DNA from: an uncultured Centipeda sp.
GTDB lineage: Bacteria; Bacillota; Negativicutes; Selenomonadales; Selenomonadaceae
Length of the DNA: 64,000 bases
Assembly: GCA_905372865.1 (NCBI GenBank)
Contig: CAJPQT010000013.1
Coordinates: forward strand, 14,211-78,210
Direction: 5' to 3'
The notes under the pieces were generated by a model, which had not been told where the DNA came from, did not search any database, and saw only the letters and a list, made by a program, of their open reading frames with translations. Position 1 is the stretch's first letter, and each line of letters opens with the position of its first letter. The translations under genes and the position numbers were made by a program. Below, piece after piece: positions 51,367 through 60,507 of the stretch.

Positions 51367-51573
51367 TCAAGCCGTATCCTCAGGGGGGCCGTACTCTTCG
51401 TATTGCGCCGCACGGTCTCCCGCTGTGCGGGCTGCGGCAGCATGCAGCCCTGTAAGAGCGGAGAAGGGCGCGAACTGTCCCGCACGGTCACGCAGGGACA
51501 TTGGGGGATGTGTCTTTGAGATGGGGCGCGGCAGGTGGATGATGTCCGCATAGTCCTCGATTCTTCGCTGCAT
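51367..51573 (-). CDS. YolD-like small protein upstream of the Y-family polymerase
   Basis: 68 residues from ATG 51573 (GGGAG 7 bases upstream). The pattern YADIIHLPRPISKTHPPMSLRDRAGQFAPFSALTGL matches the small proteins found beside UmuC/DinB-like polymerases in Firmicutes (YEDIIxLPHHxSxxRPxMxxxDRAAQFxPFAALTGY). Function unknown, likely a partner of the polymerase. It is 15 bases after the polymerase stop on the same strand. Confidence 0.8.
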   Translation of the reverse strand: MQRRIEDYADIIHLPRPISKTHPPMSLRDRAGQFAPFSALTGLHAAAARTAGDRAAQYEEYGPPEDTA

Positions 51574-51588
51574 GAGGTTCTCCCTTCG

Positions 51589-53106
51589 CTATGCCTTGTG
51601 TCCGCCGATCTGACTGTTGCGCAGACGTGTCGTTGCACCGTCGATGAGATTCGATCCGCGTAGGATGGCGTTCTTTCCGTATGCCTTCTTGATGGAGATG
51701 ATTGCCTCCTGCAATGCCTTTTCTTTTTTCTGCGCGGCAGCCTCCGCAGGGGGCGTCATCCACTCTGCCGTTTCCTCGGGGGAAAAGAGGTTCATCTGCT
51801 CAGCGCCAGCGGCACGCTGTTCCTCTGTCATCAGATGGTGTGCGGAGATGGTAAGGCGGCGAATGAGAAGGTCGGGGATGACGATCGTATCAAAAAGATC
51901 GGTCAGTGCCCTCATAATGGCATTTGTTCCCGCACCGCGTTCGATGAGAACCTTGCCGTGTGCCGGCCACGGAACACGGCGCCCATAGCGATCCGTGCGG
52001 ATGCGCCCGTGATAGTTGTCGCGGATCTCGGGGCGAGTCAGGCACTCGATGTCATAGCCGATCGTCAGTTCCAGTCGGTCGCTCGTAAGGCGCTTCTCGG
52101 CGAGATCGATGGAGAGTGCATCCGCCATCTCCCAGACAACCAGGCGGGCTTTCTGCGCAGTGTAGGGATACTGCAGCACCTGTCCCATATGTGTGCTGCG
52201 CGACTTTGGGCGGTAGTTCTTGATATCCTCCATGCGCGCGGACTCAAAACCCCATGCGTGGTCGATCAGCAGCTCTGCCTGTACGCCGAAGAGGCGGTAG
52301 AGAAGCTCCTCATTGTATTTCGTATTTGTCCTGCCGAGCGAGCAGCGTGCAACATCCCCCATCGTATAGAGCCCATTTTCCTCAAGTTTACGCGCGTTCC
52401 CTCTGCCGATCCGCCAGAAGTCTGTAAGTGGGCGATGGGTCCAAAGTCTCTGCCGATAGCTCATCTCATCCAGTTGAGCAATGCGTACGCCGTCTGCATC
52501 GGGGGAGATGTGCTTTGCCACAATGTCCATCGCGACCTTCGCGAGATAGAGATTTGTACCGATTCCTGCTGTCGCCGTGATACCTGTTTCCCGCAGCACC
52601 GCACGGATGAGACGCATGGAAAAGTCATGCGCAGAGATGTTTTCCGTCTCAAGATAACTCGTCACGTCGATGAAGACCTCGTCGATGGAGTAGATATGGA
52701 TGTCCTCGGAGGAGACATATCTCAGATAGATCTCATAGATCCGCATGCTGTATTCCATATAGAGAGCCATGCGCGGAGGGGCGATATGGTAGGCAATTCC
52801 GAGTTCCGGGTGTGCTGCCAGTTCGGTGGCATCCGTTGTCTCTCCTGTGAGCATCCGCTGCGGAGCGCGATATTTTCTCCGTGCGTTCGCTTGCTCTACG
52901 GCACGGATGACCTCGAATAGGCGCGGACGACCGCCGATTCCATGCGATTTGAGTGCGGGGGAGACCGCGAGGCAGATGGTCTTGCTGGTGCGGCTCTCAT
53001 CCGCAACAACGAGGTGTGCGGTCAGCGGATTCAGCCCGCGCTCTATGCATTCAACCGAGGCATAGAATGCTTTGAGATCAATGGCGATGTACATGCGCTT
53101 TTTCAT
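51589..53106 (-). CDS. Y-family DNA polymerase (UmuC/DinB-like)
   Basis: 505 residues from ATG 53106 (GGAGGGATATGG upstream). Palm motifs YIAIDLKAFYASVEC and IYSIDEVFID hold the catalytic carboxylates; GIGTNLYLAKVAMD, a thumb HhH region (FWRIGRGNARKLEENGL) and the little finger follow. QMNLF near residue 450 fits the beta-clamp-binding peptide Q-L/M-x-L-F. Translesion synthesis is expected. The UmuC/YqjW-type branch with YolD-like neighbour is most likely, rather than DinB itself. Confidence 0.9.
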   Translation of the reverse strand: MKKRMYIAIDLKAFYASVECIERGLNPLTAHLVVADESRTSKTICLAVSPALKSHGIGGRPRLFEVIRAVEQANARRKYRAPQRMLTGETTDATELAAHPELGIAYHIAPPRMALYMEYSMRIYEIYLRYVSSEDIHIYSIDEVFIDVTSYLETENISAHDFSMRLIRAVLRETGITATAGIGTNLYLAKVAMDIVAKHISPDADGVRIAQLDEMSYRQRLWTHRPLTDFWRIGRGNARKLEENGLYTMGDVARCSLGRTNTKYNEELLYRLFGVQAELLIDHAWGFESARMEDIKNYRPKSRSTHMGQVLQYPYTAQKARLVVWEMADALSIDLAEKRLTSDRLELTIGYDIECLTRPEIRDNYHGRIRTDRYGRRVPWPAHGKVLIERGAGTNAIMRALTDLFDTIVIPDLLIRRLTISAHHLMTEEQRAAGAEQMNLFSPEETAEWMTPPAEAAAQKKEKALQEAIISIKKAYGKNAILRGSNLIDGATTRLRNSQIGGHKA

Positions 53107-53126
53107 CCATATCCCTCCTGTAAGAT

Positions 53127-53156
53127 AGTATAGCACGAATGTTTGTTATCTGTAAA
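53127..53156 (-). promoter_or_regulatory. Promoter of the Y-family polymerase operon
   Basis: Reverse strand TTTACA, 18 bases, TATACT. I saw no clear SOS box of the CGAAC-N4-GTTCG type over it. Confidence 0.65.
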
Positions 53157-53216
53157 CGAAAAAGGAAAAACAGAAGTGACGTCGAATCATCTGTATAAAG
53201 AAAAGGAGCGGAGATT

Positions 53217-54224
53217 ATGAAGATTATTGTGACAGGCGGCGCGGGGTTCATCGGCGCAAATTTTGTTTACTACGAACTGCGCGAGCACCCTGAGGATGCG
53301 ATTGTGTGCTATGATGCGCTGACCTATGCAGGGAATCTGGCGACGCTCGATGCAGCACGCGAGTATCCGCAGTTCTCGTTTGTACGCGGTGACATTGCGG
53401 ATCGTGCGGCAGTCTATGCGCTCTTTGAACGCGAACAGCCGGACATTGTGGTGAACTTTGCGGCGGAGTCTCACGTTGACCGCTCGATTGAAACTCCCGA
53501 AATTTTCCTGCAAACAAATGTGATTGGGACGAGCGTACTGCTCGATGCGTGCCGAAAGTATGGCATCCGGCGCTATCATCAGGTCTCGACGGACGAGGTG
53601 TACGGAGATCTTCCGCTTGACCGTCCCGATCTCCTCTTTACCGAGGAGACACCGCTGCACACATCGAGCCCATACTCCTCGTCGAAGGCTTCTGCCGATC
53701 TCGTTGTACAGGCGTATGCGCGTACCTACGGTGTGCCAGTGACCATCTCGCGCTGCTCAAACAACTACGGTGCGTTCCAGTTCCCCGAGAAGCTCATTCC
53801 CCTCATGGTGATTCGTGCGATGCAGGGAGAGAAGCTGCCCGTTTATGGCGATGGGCTGAATGTCCGCGACTGGCTGCACGTCGACGATCACTGCAGTGCC
53901 ATCGACGCGATTATGCGCCGGGGGACGGAGGGCGAGGTCTACAACGTCGGTGGACATAACGAGCGGTCAAATATTGAGGTCGTACGAACGATTCTACAGG
54001 CGCTCGGCAAGGGCGAAGATCAGATTTCCTACGTCACCGACCGCAAGGGCCATGACCGCCGCTATGCAATCGATCCGACGAAGATCGGACGCGAACTCGG
54101 ATGGCAGCCCACGACGAAATTTGACGACGGCATTCAACGTACCATCGCGTGGTATCAGACACATGAAGCGTGGTGGGCGGACATCCTCAGCGGGGTCTAT
54201 GAGAAGCGCAACGCAGAGGCGTGA
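53217..54224 (+). CDS. rfbB: dTDP-glucose 4,6-dehydratase
   Basis: 335 residues. Extended SDR: TGGAGFIGANFVYYEL (NAD), catalytic Tyr-x3-Lys in SPYSSSKASADL, and the acid pair in VSTDEVYGDL that distinguishes RmlB. Makes dTDP-4-keto-6-deoxyglucose for rhamnose and other sugars of surface polysaccharide. rfbA, rfbC and rfbD are not adjacent, and it seems to be a single gene. Confidence 0.95.
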   Translation: MKIIVTGGAGFIGANFVYYELREHPEDAIVCYDALTYAGNLATLDAAREYPQFSFVRGDIADRAAVYALFEREQPDIVVNFAAESHVDRSIETPEIFLQTNVIGTSVLLDACRKYGIRRYHQVSTDEVYGDLPLDRPDLLFTEETPLHTSSPYSSSKASADLVVQAYARTYGVPVTISRCSNNYGAFQFPEKLIPLMVIRAMQGEKLPVYGDGLNVRDWLHVDDHCSAIDAIMRRGTEGEVYNVGGHNERSNIEVVRTILQALGKGEDQISYVTDRKGHDRRYAIDPTKIGRELGWQPTTKFDDGIQRTIAWYQTHEAWWADILSGVYEKRNAEA

Positions 54225-54263
54225 GAGACCATATTGCCCGATCTGTGCACCGAAAATTCAGTC

Positions 54264-54292
54264 TTGACAAGGTATGTGCTTTTCGCTATACT
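54264..54292 (+). promoter_or_regulatory. Promoter of tRNA-Ala
   Basis: TTGACA at 54264-54269, 17 bases, TATACT at 54287-54292, 25 bases before the tRNA. Confidence 0.85.
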
Positions 54293-54316
54293 ACCCTTTG
54301 TCAGCGCAAAACGCGC

Positions 54317-54392
<76 letters not shown>

Positions 54393-54407
54393 TATTGATT
54401 GAAAGCG

Positions 54408-54438
54408 GATGTGAGAGCAATATCTCACATCTTTTTTT
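54408..54438 (+). terminator. Terminator after tRNA-Ala
   Basis: GATGTGAGA pairs with TCTCACATC around a 6-base loop, followed by seven T. Confidence 0.9.
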
Positions 54439-54453
54439 ATTGCATAAAACACA

Positions 54454-54486
54454 ATAAAAAAACCGTATCGCACATAGCAATACGGT
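54454..54486 (-). terminator. Terminator after tRNA-Arg (reverse strand)
   Basis: On the reverse strand ACCGTAT pairs with ATACGGT around a short loop, followed by seven T. Confidence 0.8.
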
Positions 54487-54495
54487 AAATTTCAA

Positions 54496-54572
<77 letters not shown>

Positions 54573-54574
54573 AA

Positions 54575-54651
<77 letters not shown>

Positions 54652-54661
54652 ATACCGACCT

Positions 54662-54690
54662 ATTATAATGAGCAGCAGGGGAAAAGTCAA
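54662..54690 (-). promoter_or_regulatory. Promoter of the tRNA-Pro/tRNA-Arg pair
   Basis: Reverse strand TTGACT, 17 bases, TATAAT, 11 bases before tRNA-Pro. Confidence 0.8.
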
Positions 54691-54720
54691 TATGGAAGGG
54701 CGGGACTTTGCGCGAATCCG

Positions 54721-55455
54721 TTACTTTACAATGTGTTTTCCACCGAGAAAGCGCGGCTTCCAGTAGTCGTTTGACAGTGCGTCCACGCGTACTCCCTTGC
54801 TCGTGGAGGCGTGGATGAACTCGCCCTTGCCGAGGTAGATGCCGCAGTGGGATGCACCCTTTTCATACGTCTCAAAGAAGACGAGATCACCGGGCACAAG
54901 CTCCTTTGTGCTCTTTGTTCGGAGACCAAGTTTATACTGCTCATCGGCTGTGCGCGGGATCGTGATGCCGTGTTTTTGGAAGACGTACTGGAGATAGCCG
55001 GAGCAGTCAAAGCCCTTCGGCGTTGTTCCGCCGAATGCGTAAGGAGTGCCCATGTACGACTTTGCCGTCTTGATGACATCGGAGACCTTGCTTGCGGGCA
55101 GGATGGGCTTGCCGTTCGGCGCGAGCGGCTGTTTTTTCTCTGCGGGCGGCGGGGGAACATCAATGCCCCATGTGCTCTTTGCGGGGAGCTCCTTGAGCGC
55201 ACGCCACGTCGCATTGTTGACTACGCCCGTGATCTTGATCTTGCGGTCGCGCTGAAACTCTGCGACCGCACGCTCGGTATCCTTGCCAAAGACCCCGTCC
55301 GCATTCTTGATCTTGTAACCTGCGTTTTGAAGTGCCTGCTGCAGGACAAGCACCTCATGTCCCTGTGAACCCGTGCGCAGAGTGGGGGAGGCAAACGCCG
55401 TGCTTGCGGCAAGTATGAGTGCCATGCCGGTGCAGAGGAAGAGGCGGTGTTTCAT
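54721..55455 (-). CDS. Peptidoglycan endopeptidase, PG-binding plus NlpC/P60
   Basis: 244 residues from ATG 55455 (AAAGGATG upstream). Signal peptide 1-24, PG_binding_1 repeat at about 28-85 (GSQGHEVLVLQQALQNAGY ... GVFGKDTERAVAEFQRD), a Pro/Lys linker, and NlpC/P60 with Cys in GFDCSGYLQYVF, His in SHCGIYLG and His in FIHASTSKGV. Cuts gamma-D-Glu-diaminopimelate bonds in the periplasm. Confidence 0.93.
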   Translation of the reverse strand: MKHRLFLCTGMALILAASTAFASPTLRTGSQGHEVLVLQQALQNAGYKIKNADGVFGKDTERAVAEFQRDRKIKITGVVNNATWRALKELPAKSTWGIDVPPPPAEKKQPLAPNGKPILPASKVSDVIKTAKSYMGTPYAFGGTTPKGFDCSGYLQYVFQKHGITIPRTADEQYKLGLRTKSTKELVPGDLVFFETYEKGASHCGIYLGKGEFIHASTSKGVRVDALSNDYWKPRFLGGKHIVK

Positions 55456-55477
55456 GAAACAACATCCTTTCGGCATA

Positions 55478-55789
55478 TTATGTATGCTGTACGTGCTCAA
55501 GGCCTTGGCTGAGCAGCTTCAGCACGTGATCGTCGTCGATGGAGTAGAGTACCTCCTTGCCGTCGCGGCGGAACTTTACGAGGCGGGCACTGCGGAGGAC
55601 GCGGAGCTGATGGGAGATGGCGGACTGACCCATGTCCAGGCCGTCTGCGATATCGTAGACGCGCAGTTCCTCTGCGGATGCAAGGAGGGAGAGAATCTTG
55701 ATGCGGGTAGGGTCACCGAGGGTCTTGAAGAGGTCGGCGAGGTGCTGTGCTGTATCCTGGTCGATACATTTCACCGGAGCGGAAGTCAT
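55478..55789 (-). CDS. ArsR/SmtB family regulator with alpha-5 zinc-type site
   Basis: 103 residues. Winged helix LFKTLGDPTRIKILSLL and recognition helix MGQSAISHQLRVLRSARLV. The C-terminal helix reads DDDHVLKLLSQGLEHVQH, giving D-x-H-x10-H-x2-H, the alpha-5 zinc/cobalt site of CzrA/NmtR-type sensors; no alpha-3 Cys box. It would release DNA when zinc binds. No metal transporter lies in this window; it sits between the threonine ammonia-lyase and NlpC/P60 genes on the same strand. Confidence 0.88.
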   Translation of the reverse strand: MTSAPVKCIDQDTAQHLADLFKTLGDPTRIKILSLLASAEELRVYDIADGLDMGQSAISHQLRVLRSARLVKFRRDGKEVLYSIDDDHVLKLLSQGLEHVQHT

Positions 55790-55814
55790 GCTTTGAGATA
55801 TCCTTTCCTATTAG

Positions 55815-57062
55815 TCAATAAATCTTGTTGATCTCAAATCCATTCGATGCGAGTGCGGCGACGATACGATCGATGTGCTCCTGTCCGTGTGCCTCGACGG
55901 TGACGGTGAGCTGGACCTTCTGGAAGCTGTCTGTCACCATGGTCTGATCGTGGTCGAGGCGGATGACGTTCGCATCCTGCTCGGTAAGGATCTGCGCGAC
56001 GGTGAGCAGCTGTCCCGGTTTATCGGGGAGCTGTACGGAAAAGCGAAATACTCTGCCGCGTGAGATCAGCGCCTTCGAGATGAGCGCTGAGATGGTGGAG
56101 ATGTCGATGTTGCCGCCGCTGATGAGGACGGCGATCTTTTTGTCCTTCATGCGCAGTTTTTGGAGTGCGGCGAGGGAGAGGACCCCCGCGCCCTCGGCGA
56201 TGAGTTTGTGTTTCTCGATCAGCGAGAGCAAGGCGCTCATGACCTCCATCTCCGAGACGGTGATGATCTCATCAAGGTAGCGGCGGCAGAATTCGAGTGT
56301 AAGCTTCCCCGCCGTGCGCACGGCACAGCCGTCTGCAACCGTGTCGGCGGAGGGCAGGGTGATCGTGCGCCCGCAGGAGAGCGCAGCTTTCATGCAGGCG
56401 GCGTTCTCCGGCTCAACACCGATGACCTTCACCTGCGGGTTGACGAGCTTCACTGCGAGCGCAATGCCGGAGGCAAGTCCGCCGCCGCCGACGGGCACGA
56501 GGATCGCGTCCACATCCTTGAGCGCGTCAATCACCTCGAGGGCAATCGTGCCCTGACCGACGAGGACATCGCGGTCATTGAAGGGATGAATGTAGACAAA
56601 GCCCTTCTCCTTCTGCAGCTCAAGACTGTGCGCATAGGCATCGTCAAATCCGTTGCCGTGGAGAATGACCGTCGCGCCGAGCGCGCGTGTTGCCTCCACT
56701 TTCAGAATCGGCGTTGTGGCAGGCATGCAGATGATGGCATTTACGCCGAGTTTCTGTGAGGCGTAGGCGACGCCCTGCGCATGATTGCCCGCCGAGGCGG
56801 TGATGACCCCACGTGCCTTCTCCTCCTCTGTGAGCATGGAGATGCGGTTGTATGCGCCGCGCAGCTTGAACGCTCCTGTGGTTTGCAGATTTTCGAGTTT
56901 CAGATAGGTTGCATTGTCCGAGAGTTCGGAGAAGAATTCGCTGTATACCAATGGGGTCTTTCGTACGATGCCCTCGAGGCGTTTTGCTGCGGCATAGATG
57001 TCTGAAATACCGGTCGCGGCAACAATTTCCTCATCCGTCTGCACCGTCTGCTCTTCTCCCAT
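55815..57062 (-). CDS. ilvA: Threonine ammonia-lyase
   Basis: 415 residues. PLP lysine in TTGAFKLRGAYNRIS, SAGNHAQGVAYAS, GGGGLASG phosphate cup, and a C-terminal ACT domain from about 330 (FSVQLPDKPGQLLTVAQIL). Deaminates threonine to 2-oxobutyrate. The single short ACT domain fits the TdcB-like/IlvA short form; biosynthetic or catabolic use cannot be told from sequence. Confidence 0.93.
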   Translation of the reverse strand: MGEEQTVQTDEEIVAATGISDIYAAAKRLEGIVRKTPLVYSEFFSELSDNATYLKLENLQTTGAFKLRGAYNRISMLTEEEKARGVITASAGNHAQGVAYASQKLGVNAIICMPATTPILKVEATRALGATVILHGNGFDDAYAHSLELQKEKGFVYIHPFNDRDVLVGQGTIALEVIDALKDVDAILVPVGGGGLASGIALAVKLVNPQVKVIGVEPENAACMKAALSCGRTITLPSADTVADGCAVRTAGKLTLEFCRRYLDEIITVSEMEVMSALLSLIEKHKLIAEGAGVLSLAALQKLRMKDKKIAVLISGGNIDISTISALISKALISRGRVFRFSVQLPDKPGQLLTVAQILTEQDANVIRLDHDQTMVTDSFQKVQLTVTVEAHGQEHIDRIVAALASNGFEINKIY

Positions 57063-57227
57063 AATTTATTGCCTCCCAAATTTCGTTATTATGTAGAGTC
57101 AGTCTATCATTTTCGATGGGGCACGTCAATTTATTTTCATCGGATGGAATAATCGTCGGAATAAAGAAGGAGTTTGACAGAATTTCGCGAATAAATACAT
57201 CAAACAAGGCGGGGCGGGAGGTGCGCG

Positions 57228-57710
57228 ATGAAGCAATATCTGAAATACGCGCGTATCCTCGTTCCTGTGGATGGATCGCAGGAGTCTCTGCGCGCCGTCC
57301 GTCTGGCAGGCGAAATTGCGCTGATCATGCACGCGACGGTGTATATCCTCTATGTGTCTCCGTTCGATGAGAGTACGGATGAGGGAGATGTTCCATGGCT
57401 CCCGGAGAGCATTGTGCGGTCAGCGGCGAAGGAAGCGCGCGAGATTTTTGCACCTGCACTCGCAATGCTGCCTGCGGAGGTCCTGTATGAACGTATCCAC
57501 TGTACGGGTGCACCGGCAGACGTGATCCTGCGCTTCATTGACAGGGAGCACATTGGTCTTGTCGTCCTCGGCGGGCGCAAACGCTCCCGCGTGAGCGGGT
57601 TTCTTCTCGGGAGCGTTACACAGTCCGTCTTGGAGCACGCGCATTCCAGCGTCATGGTCGCGGGGAGCGCTGAATATTGTCCATATGGTTCATGTTCTTT
57701 AAAGAAGTGA
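57228..57710 (+). CDS. Universal stress protein
   Basis: 160 residues. UspA fold: ARILVPVDGSQESLRAVRLA at the start and the ATP-loop GGRKRSRVSGFLLGSVTQSVLEHAHSSVMVAG (G-x2-G-x9-G-S, first Gly altered). Acts in stress survival. Tandem with a second Usp 12 bases on. Confidence 0.88.
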   Translation: MKQYLKYARILVPVDGSQESLRAVRLAGEIALIMHATVYILYVSPFDESTDEGDVPWLPESIVRSAAKEAREIFAPALAMLPAEVLYERIHCTGAPADVILRFIDREHIGLVVLGGRKRSRVSGFLLGSVTQSVLEHAHSSVMVAGSAEYCPYGSCSLKK

Positions 57711-57722
57711 GGAGGAACTGCC

Positions 57723-58139
57723 ATGATTAAGAATATCTTGGTACCGGTGGATGGCTCTGAGGGAGCGGACCGCGCAATTGAAAATGCTATGATGCTTGCC
57801 GAGACATGTGGAGCAAAGCTGAATTTTCTCTATGTCGCAAACATCAATCAGCTTGCAATCAACGCCGTACTCTCGGATGCGATTCTCGACTCCGTGACAA
57901 AGGCGGGGAATGTTATCCTCGACCGTGCGCTTGAGATGGTGCCGGCAGGCATCGAGAAGGAGTCGTTCTCGGATACGGGCTCGCCGGCAGTGGTCATCCT
58001 CGACTTTGCAGAGTCGAACGGCATTGATCTCATTGTTATGGGCAGCCGCGGCCTCGGTGTTGTGAAGGGGGTCCTGCTCGGCAGCGTCAGCCAGTACGTG
58101 GTGGAGCAGTCGAAGTGCCCTGTGCTCGTGGTCAAATAA
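57723..58139 (+). CDS. Universal stress protein
   Basis: 138 residues. NILVPVDGSEGADRAIENAM and the full ATP-binding motif GSRGLGVVKGVLLGSVSQYVVE. Probably binds ATP and forms dimers. GAGGAAC upstream. Paralogue of the preceding gene. Confidence 0.92.
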   Translation: MIKNILVPVDGSEGADRAIENAMMLAETCGAKLNFLYVANINQLAINAVLSDAILDSVTKAGNVILDRALEMVPAGIEKESFSDTGSPAVVILDFAESNGIDLIVMGSRGLGVVKGVLLGSVSQYVVEQSKCPVLVVK

Positions 58140-58229
58140 GGGGAGAGCTGTATAATTCTGTCGGAAAGGAGCTGCTGCGCAATGATGCAGCAGCTCTTTG
58201 ACGTGCATGGATGCGGAAAGGCGGGGAAG

Positions 58230-58964
58230 ATGAGGGATCGGCGTTTCGCGCGGACAGAGATGCTTGTGGGCCGCGCGGGAGTGGAACAGCTAGGAAGGTG
58301 CTCGGCGGCTGTGTTTGGCATTGGCGGTGTTGGTTCCTATGCGGCAGAGGCACTGGCACGCGCGGGGATCGGCAGGCTGACACTGGTTGACCATGATGTG
58401 ATCGACGTGACGAACATCAACCGACAGATCCATGCGCTGACGGAGACCGTCGGAGCGTCCAAGACGGAGACGATGGCACGGCGCGTTCATTCCATCAATC
58501 CTGCCTGTGAGGTGCGTGAGATTCGTGCGTTCTATCAGCCGGAGGCGGCGGAGCAGTTTTTTCCCGAACACTACGACTATGTGCTCGATGCCGTGGACAC
58601 AGTGACGGCAAAGATCGACCTCGCCGTGCAGTGTCATCGGCGCGGCATTCCGATCATCGCGAGCATGGGTGCGGCGAACAAGCTCGACCCGACCCTCTTC
58701 GAGATCATGGATATCTACCGCACGAAAGGAGATCCACTCGCACGCGTCTTGCGGAAAAAGCTCAAGGAGCAAGGCGTTCCGCATCTGAGGGTCGTCTGCT
58801 CACGCGAGCGGCCGCGTACTCCGGAGATAGGGGAGGAGCAGCCAGCTGCAGGGCGGAACAGTGTACCTTCGAGCGTGTCCTTTGTCCCGTCTGTCGTGGG
58901 GCTTATTATGGCGGGGGCTGTCGTCCGTGATCTGTTGAACATACGAGTGGAGGTATCATCATGA
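58230..58964 (+). CDS. tcdA: tRNA threonylcarbamoyladenosine dehydratase
   Basis: 244 residues from ATG 58230, at the family start (MRDRRFARTEMLVGRAG); an ATG at 58182 behind AAAGGAG is an alternative adding 16 residues. E1-like fold: FGIGGVGSYAAEALARAG (ATP), VDHDVIDVTNINRQIHA, DAVDTVTAK and a Cys in VVCSRERP. It cyclises t6A37 to ct6A in tRNAs. Overlaps gpsA by ATGA. Confidence 0.9.
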   Translation: MRDRRFARTEMLVGRAGVEQLGRCSAAVFGIGGVGSYAAEALARAGIGRLTLVDHDVIDVTNINRQIHALTETVGASKTETMARRVHSINPACEVREIRAFYQPEAAEQFFPEHYDYVLDAVDTVTAKIDLAVQCHRRGIPIIASMGAANKLDPTLFEIMDIYRTKGDPLARVLRKKLKEQGVPHLRVVCSRERPRTPEIGEEQPAAGRNSVPSSVSFVPSVVGLIMAGAVVRDLLNIRVEVSS

Positions 58965-59941
58965 GAGTATCTGTCCTTGGCTGTGGGCGATGGGGCTCGT
59001 TTCATGCGTGGTACGCCGCACGCGTGGGGCACACGGTCACACTCTGGGGGCGTAAGGACTCGGCACATCTCTCGCAGCTGCGTACAGCGCGGGCAAATGA
59101 ATTTTTATCCCTGCCTGACGATGTTCAACTGACCGATGATTTGGGGGCCGCGATTCGAACGGCGGAGATTGTCATTATCTCCATTCACGCACAGGCACTG
59201 CGTTCCTTTCTCTGTGATCTGTGCAGGCAGGGGCTGGGGGAGGATCTCGCGAAAAAGATTGTGATTCTCTGCATGAAGGGAATCGAGATCGGAACGGGAA
59301 AGCGGCTCACAACTGTAGTGCATGAAGAACTGGGCGACGGTGTGAAGCCTGTCGTCTGGGTGGGTCCCGGTCATGTGCAGGACTTTGTGCGCGGGATTCC
59401 GAACTGTATGGTGCTCGCGGGCGAGGACAGAGAGACGCTGCGTACGCTCGTAGATGTGCTCGGCAGTCCGCTCATCCGCTTCTACTACGGTGACGATCTG
59501 CTCGGTACGGAGGTCGGCGCGGCAGCGAAGAACGTCGTCGGGCTCGCTGCGGGGATGCTCGACGGGCTCGACTACGGCAGCCTCAAGGGCGCACTCATGG
59601 CACGCGGCACGCGCGAACTCGTGCGGCTCGTGCGTGCGATGGGCGGTGACGGCGAGACGATCTACGGACTCTCGCATCTCGGCGACTACGAGGCGACACT
59701 CTTCTCCCCGCACAGCAATAACCGCCGCTACGGCGAGGCGGTTGTACGCGGCACGGCGGAGGACTTCCATAAGATCGCAGAGGGGGTCTATACAGCGGAG
59801 GCACTGATGTCACTGTCTGCAGCATATAATGTTGATCTGCCCATCTCCGCGACTGTCTATGAGATCGTCACGCGTGGAAAAGACCCGCGTGAGCAGCTGA
59901 CGCAGCTTTTCCTGCGTGCGACCAAGAGTGAAAAGGAGTAG
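58961..59941 (+). CDS. gpsA: Glycerol-3-phosphate dehydrogenase [NAD(P)+]
   Basis: 326 residues. Rossmann motif VLGCGRWGSFHA, CMKGIEIGTGKR, catalytic lysine in GAAAKNVVGLAAG. Reduces DHAP to sn-glycerol-3-phosphate for phospholipid synthesis. Overlaps tcdA. Confidence 0.96.
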   Translation: MRVSVLGCGRWGSFHAWYAARVGHTVTLWGRKDSAHLSQLRTARANEFLSLPDDVQLTDDLGAAIRTAEIVIISIHAQALRSFLCDLCRQGLGEDLAKKIVILCMKGIEIGTGKRLTTVVHEELGDGVKPVVWVGPGHVQDFVRGIPNCMVLAGEDRETLRTLVDVLGSPLIRFYYGDDLLGTEVGAAAKNVVGLAAGMLDGLDYGSLKGALMARGTRELVRLVRAMGGDGETIYGLSHLGDYEATLFSPHSNNRRYGEAVVRGTAEDFHKIAEGVYTAEALMSLSAAYNVDLPISATVYEIVTRGKDPREQLTQLFLRATKSEKE

Positions 59942-59944
59942 GGC

Positions 59945-60343
59945 ATGGGCGAACGAAAGCATATTGATGTGGTCGCAGGAGCAATTCTGCGTGACGGCAA
60001 GGTCTTCGGGGCTTGTCGTGGGTACGGGAACTATGCCGGCACATGGGAGTTTGCCGGCGGCAAGGTCGAGCCCGGGGAGACGGACGAGGCGGCACTCGTG
60101 CGCGAGATTCGTGAGGAGCTTGGAGTTGAGATCGCAGTGGATCGGCTGCTCGGCATTGTCGATCACGACTATCCCGAGTACCACATGAATATGCGCCTCT
60201 ACATCTGCCGTCACATCGCGGGCGAGCCTCAGCTGAGCGTACATTCGGCAGGGCGTTGGCTCGGACGCTCTGATCTCTACAGCGTCCCATGGTTCGAGGC
60301 GGATATGGAGCTCATACGAAAGCTCGAGGGCGAGCTCGGCTGA
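59945..60343 (+). CDS. Nudix hydrolase, MutT-like
   Basis: 132 residues. Nudix box GGKVEPGETDEAALVREIREELGV complete (G-x5-E-x7-REUXEEXGU). Start VVAGAILRDGKVFGACRGYG matches (deoxy)nucleoside triphosphate pyrophosphohydrolases of the MutT/NudG type. ATG 59945 is three bases after gpsA. Confidence 0.9.
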   Translation: MGERKHIDVVAGAILRDGKVFGACRGYGNYAGTWEFAGGKVEPGETDEAALVREIREELGVEIAVDRLLGIVDHDYPEYHMNMRLYICRHIAGEPQLSVHSAGRWLGRSDLYSVPWFEADMELIRKLEGELG

Positions 60344-60345
60344 CA

Positions 60346-60375
60346 TTGACAAATTCGCCGCAGAAATGCTATAAT
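60346..60375 (+). promoter_or_regulatory. Promoter of tRNA-Leu
   Basis: TTGACA at 60346-60351, 18 bases, TATAAT at 60370-60375, 17 bases before the tRNA. Confidence 0.85.
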
Positions 60376-60392
60376 ACGTCACAGATTTTACT

Positions 60393-60479
60393 GCCGAAGT
60401 GGCGGAATTGGCAGACGCAGCAGACTCAAAATCTGCCGTTGGCGACAACGTGCCGGTTCGACCCCGGCCTTCGGCACCA
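60393..60479 (+). tRNA. tRNA-Leu, anticodon CAA
   Basis: 87 bases with long variable arm and encoded CCA. Acceptor GCCGAAG/CTTCGGC, anticodon stem GCAGA/TCTGC, loop CTCAAAA. Confidence 0.96.
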
Positions 60480-60507
60480 TAGAATATTATGCCAAGATTG
60501 GCGTTTC

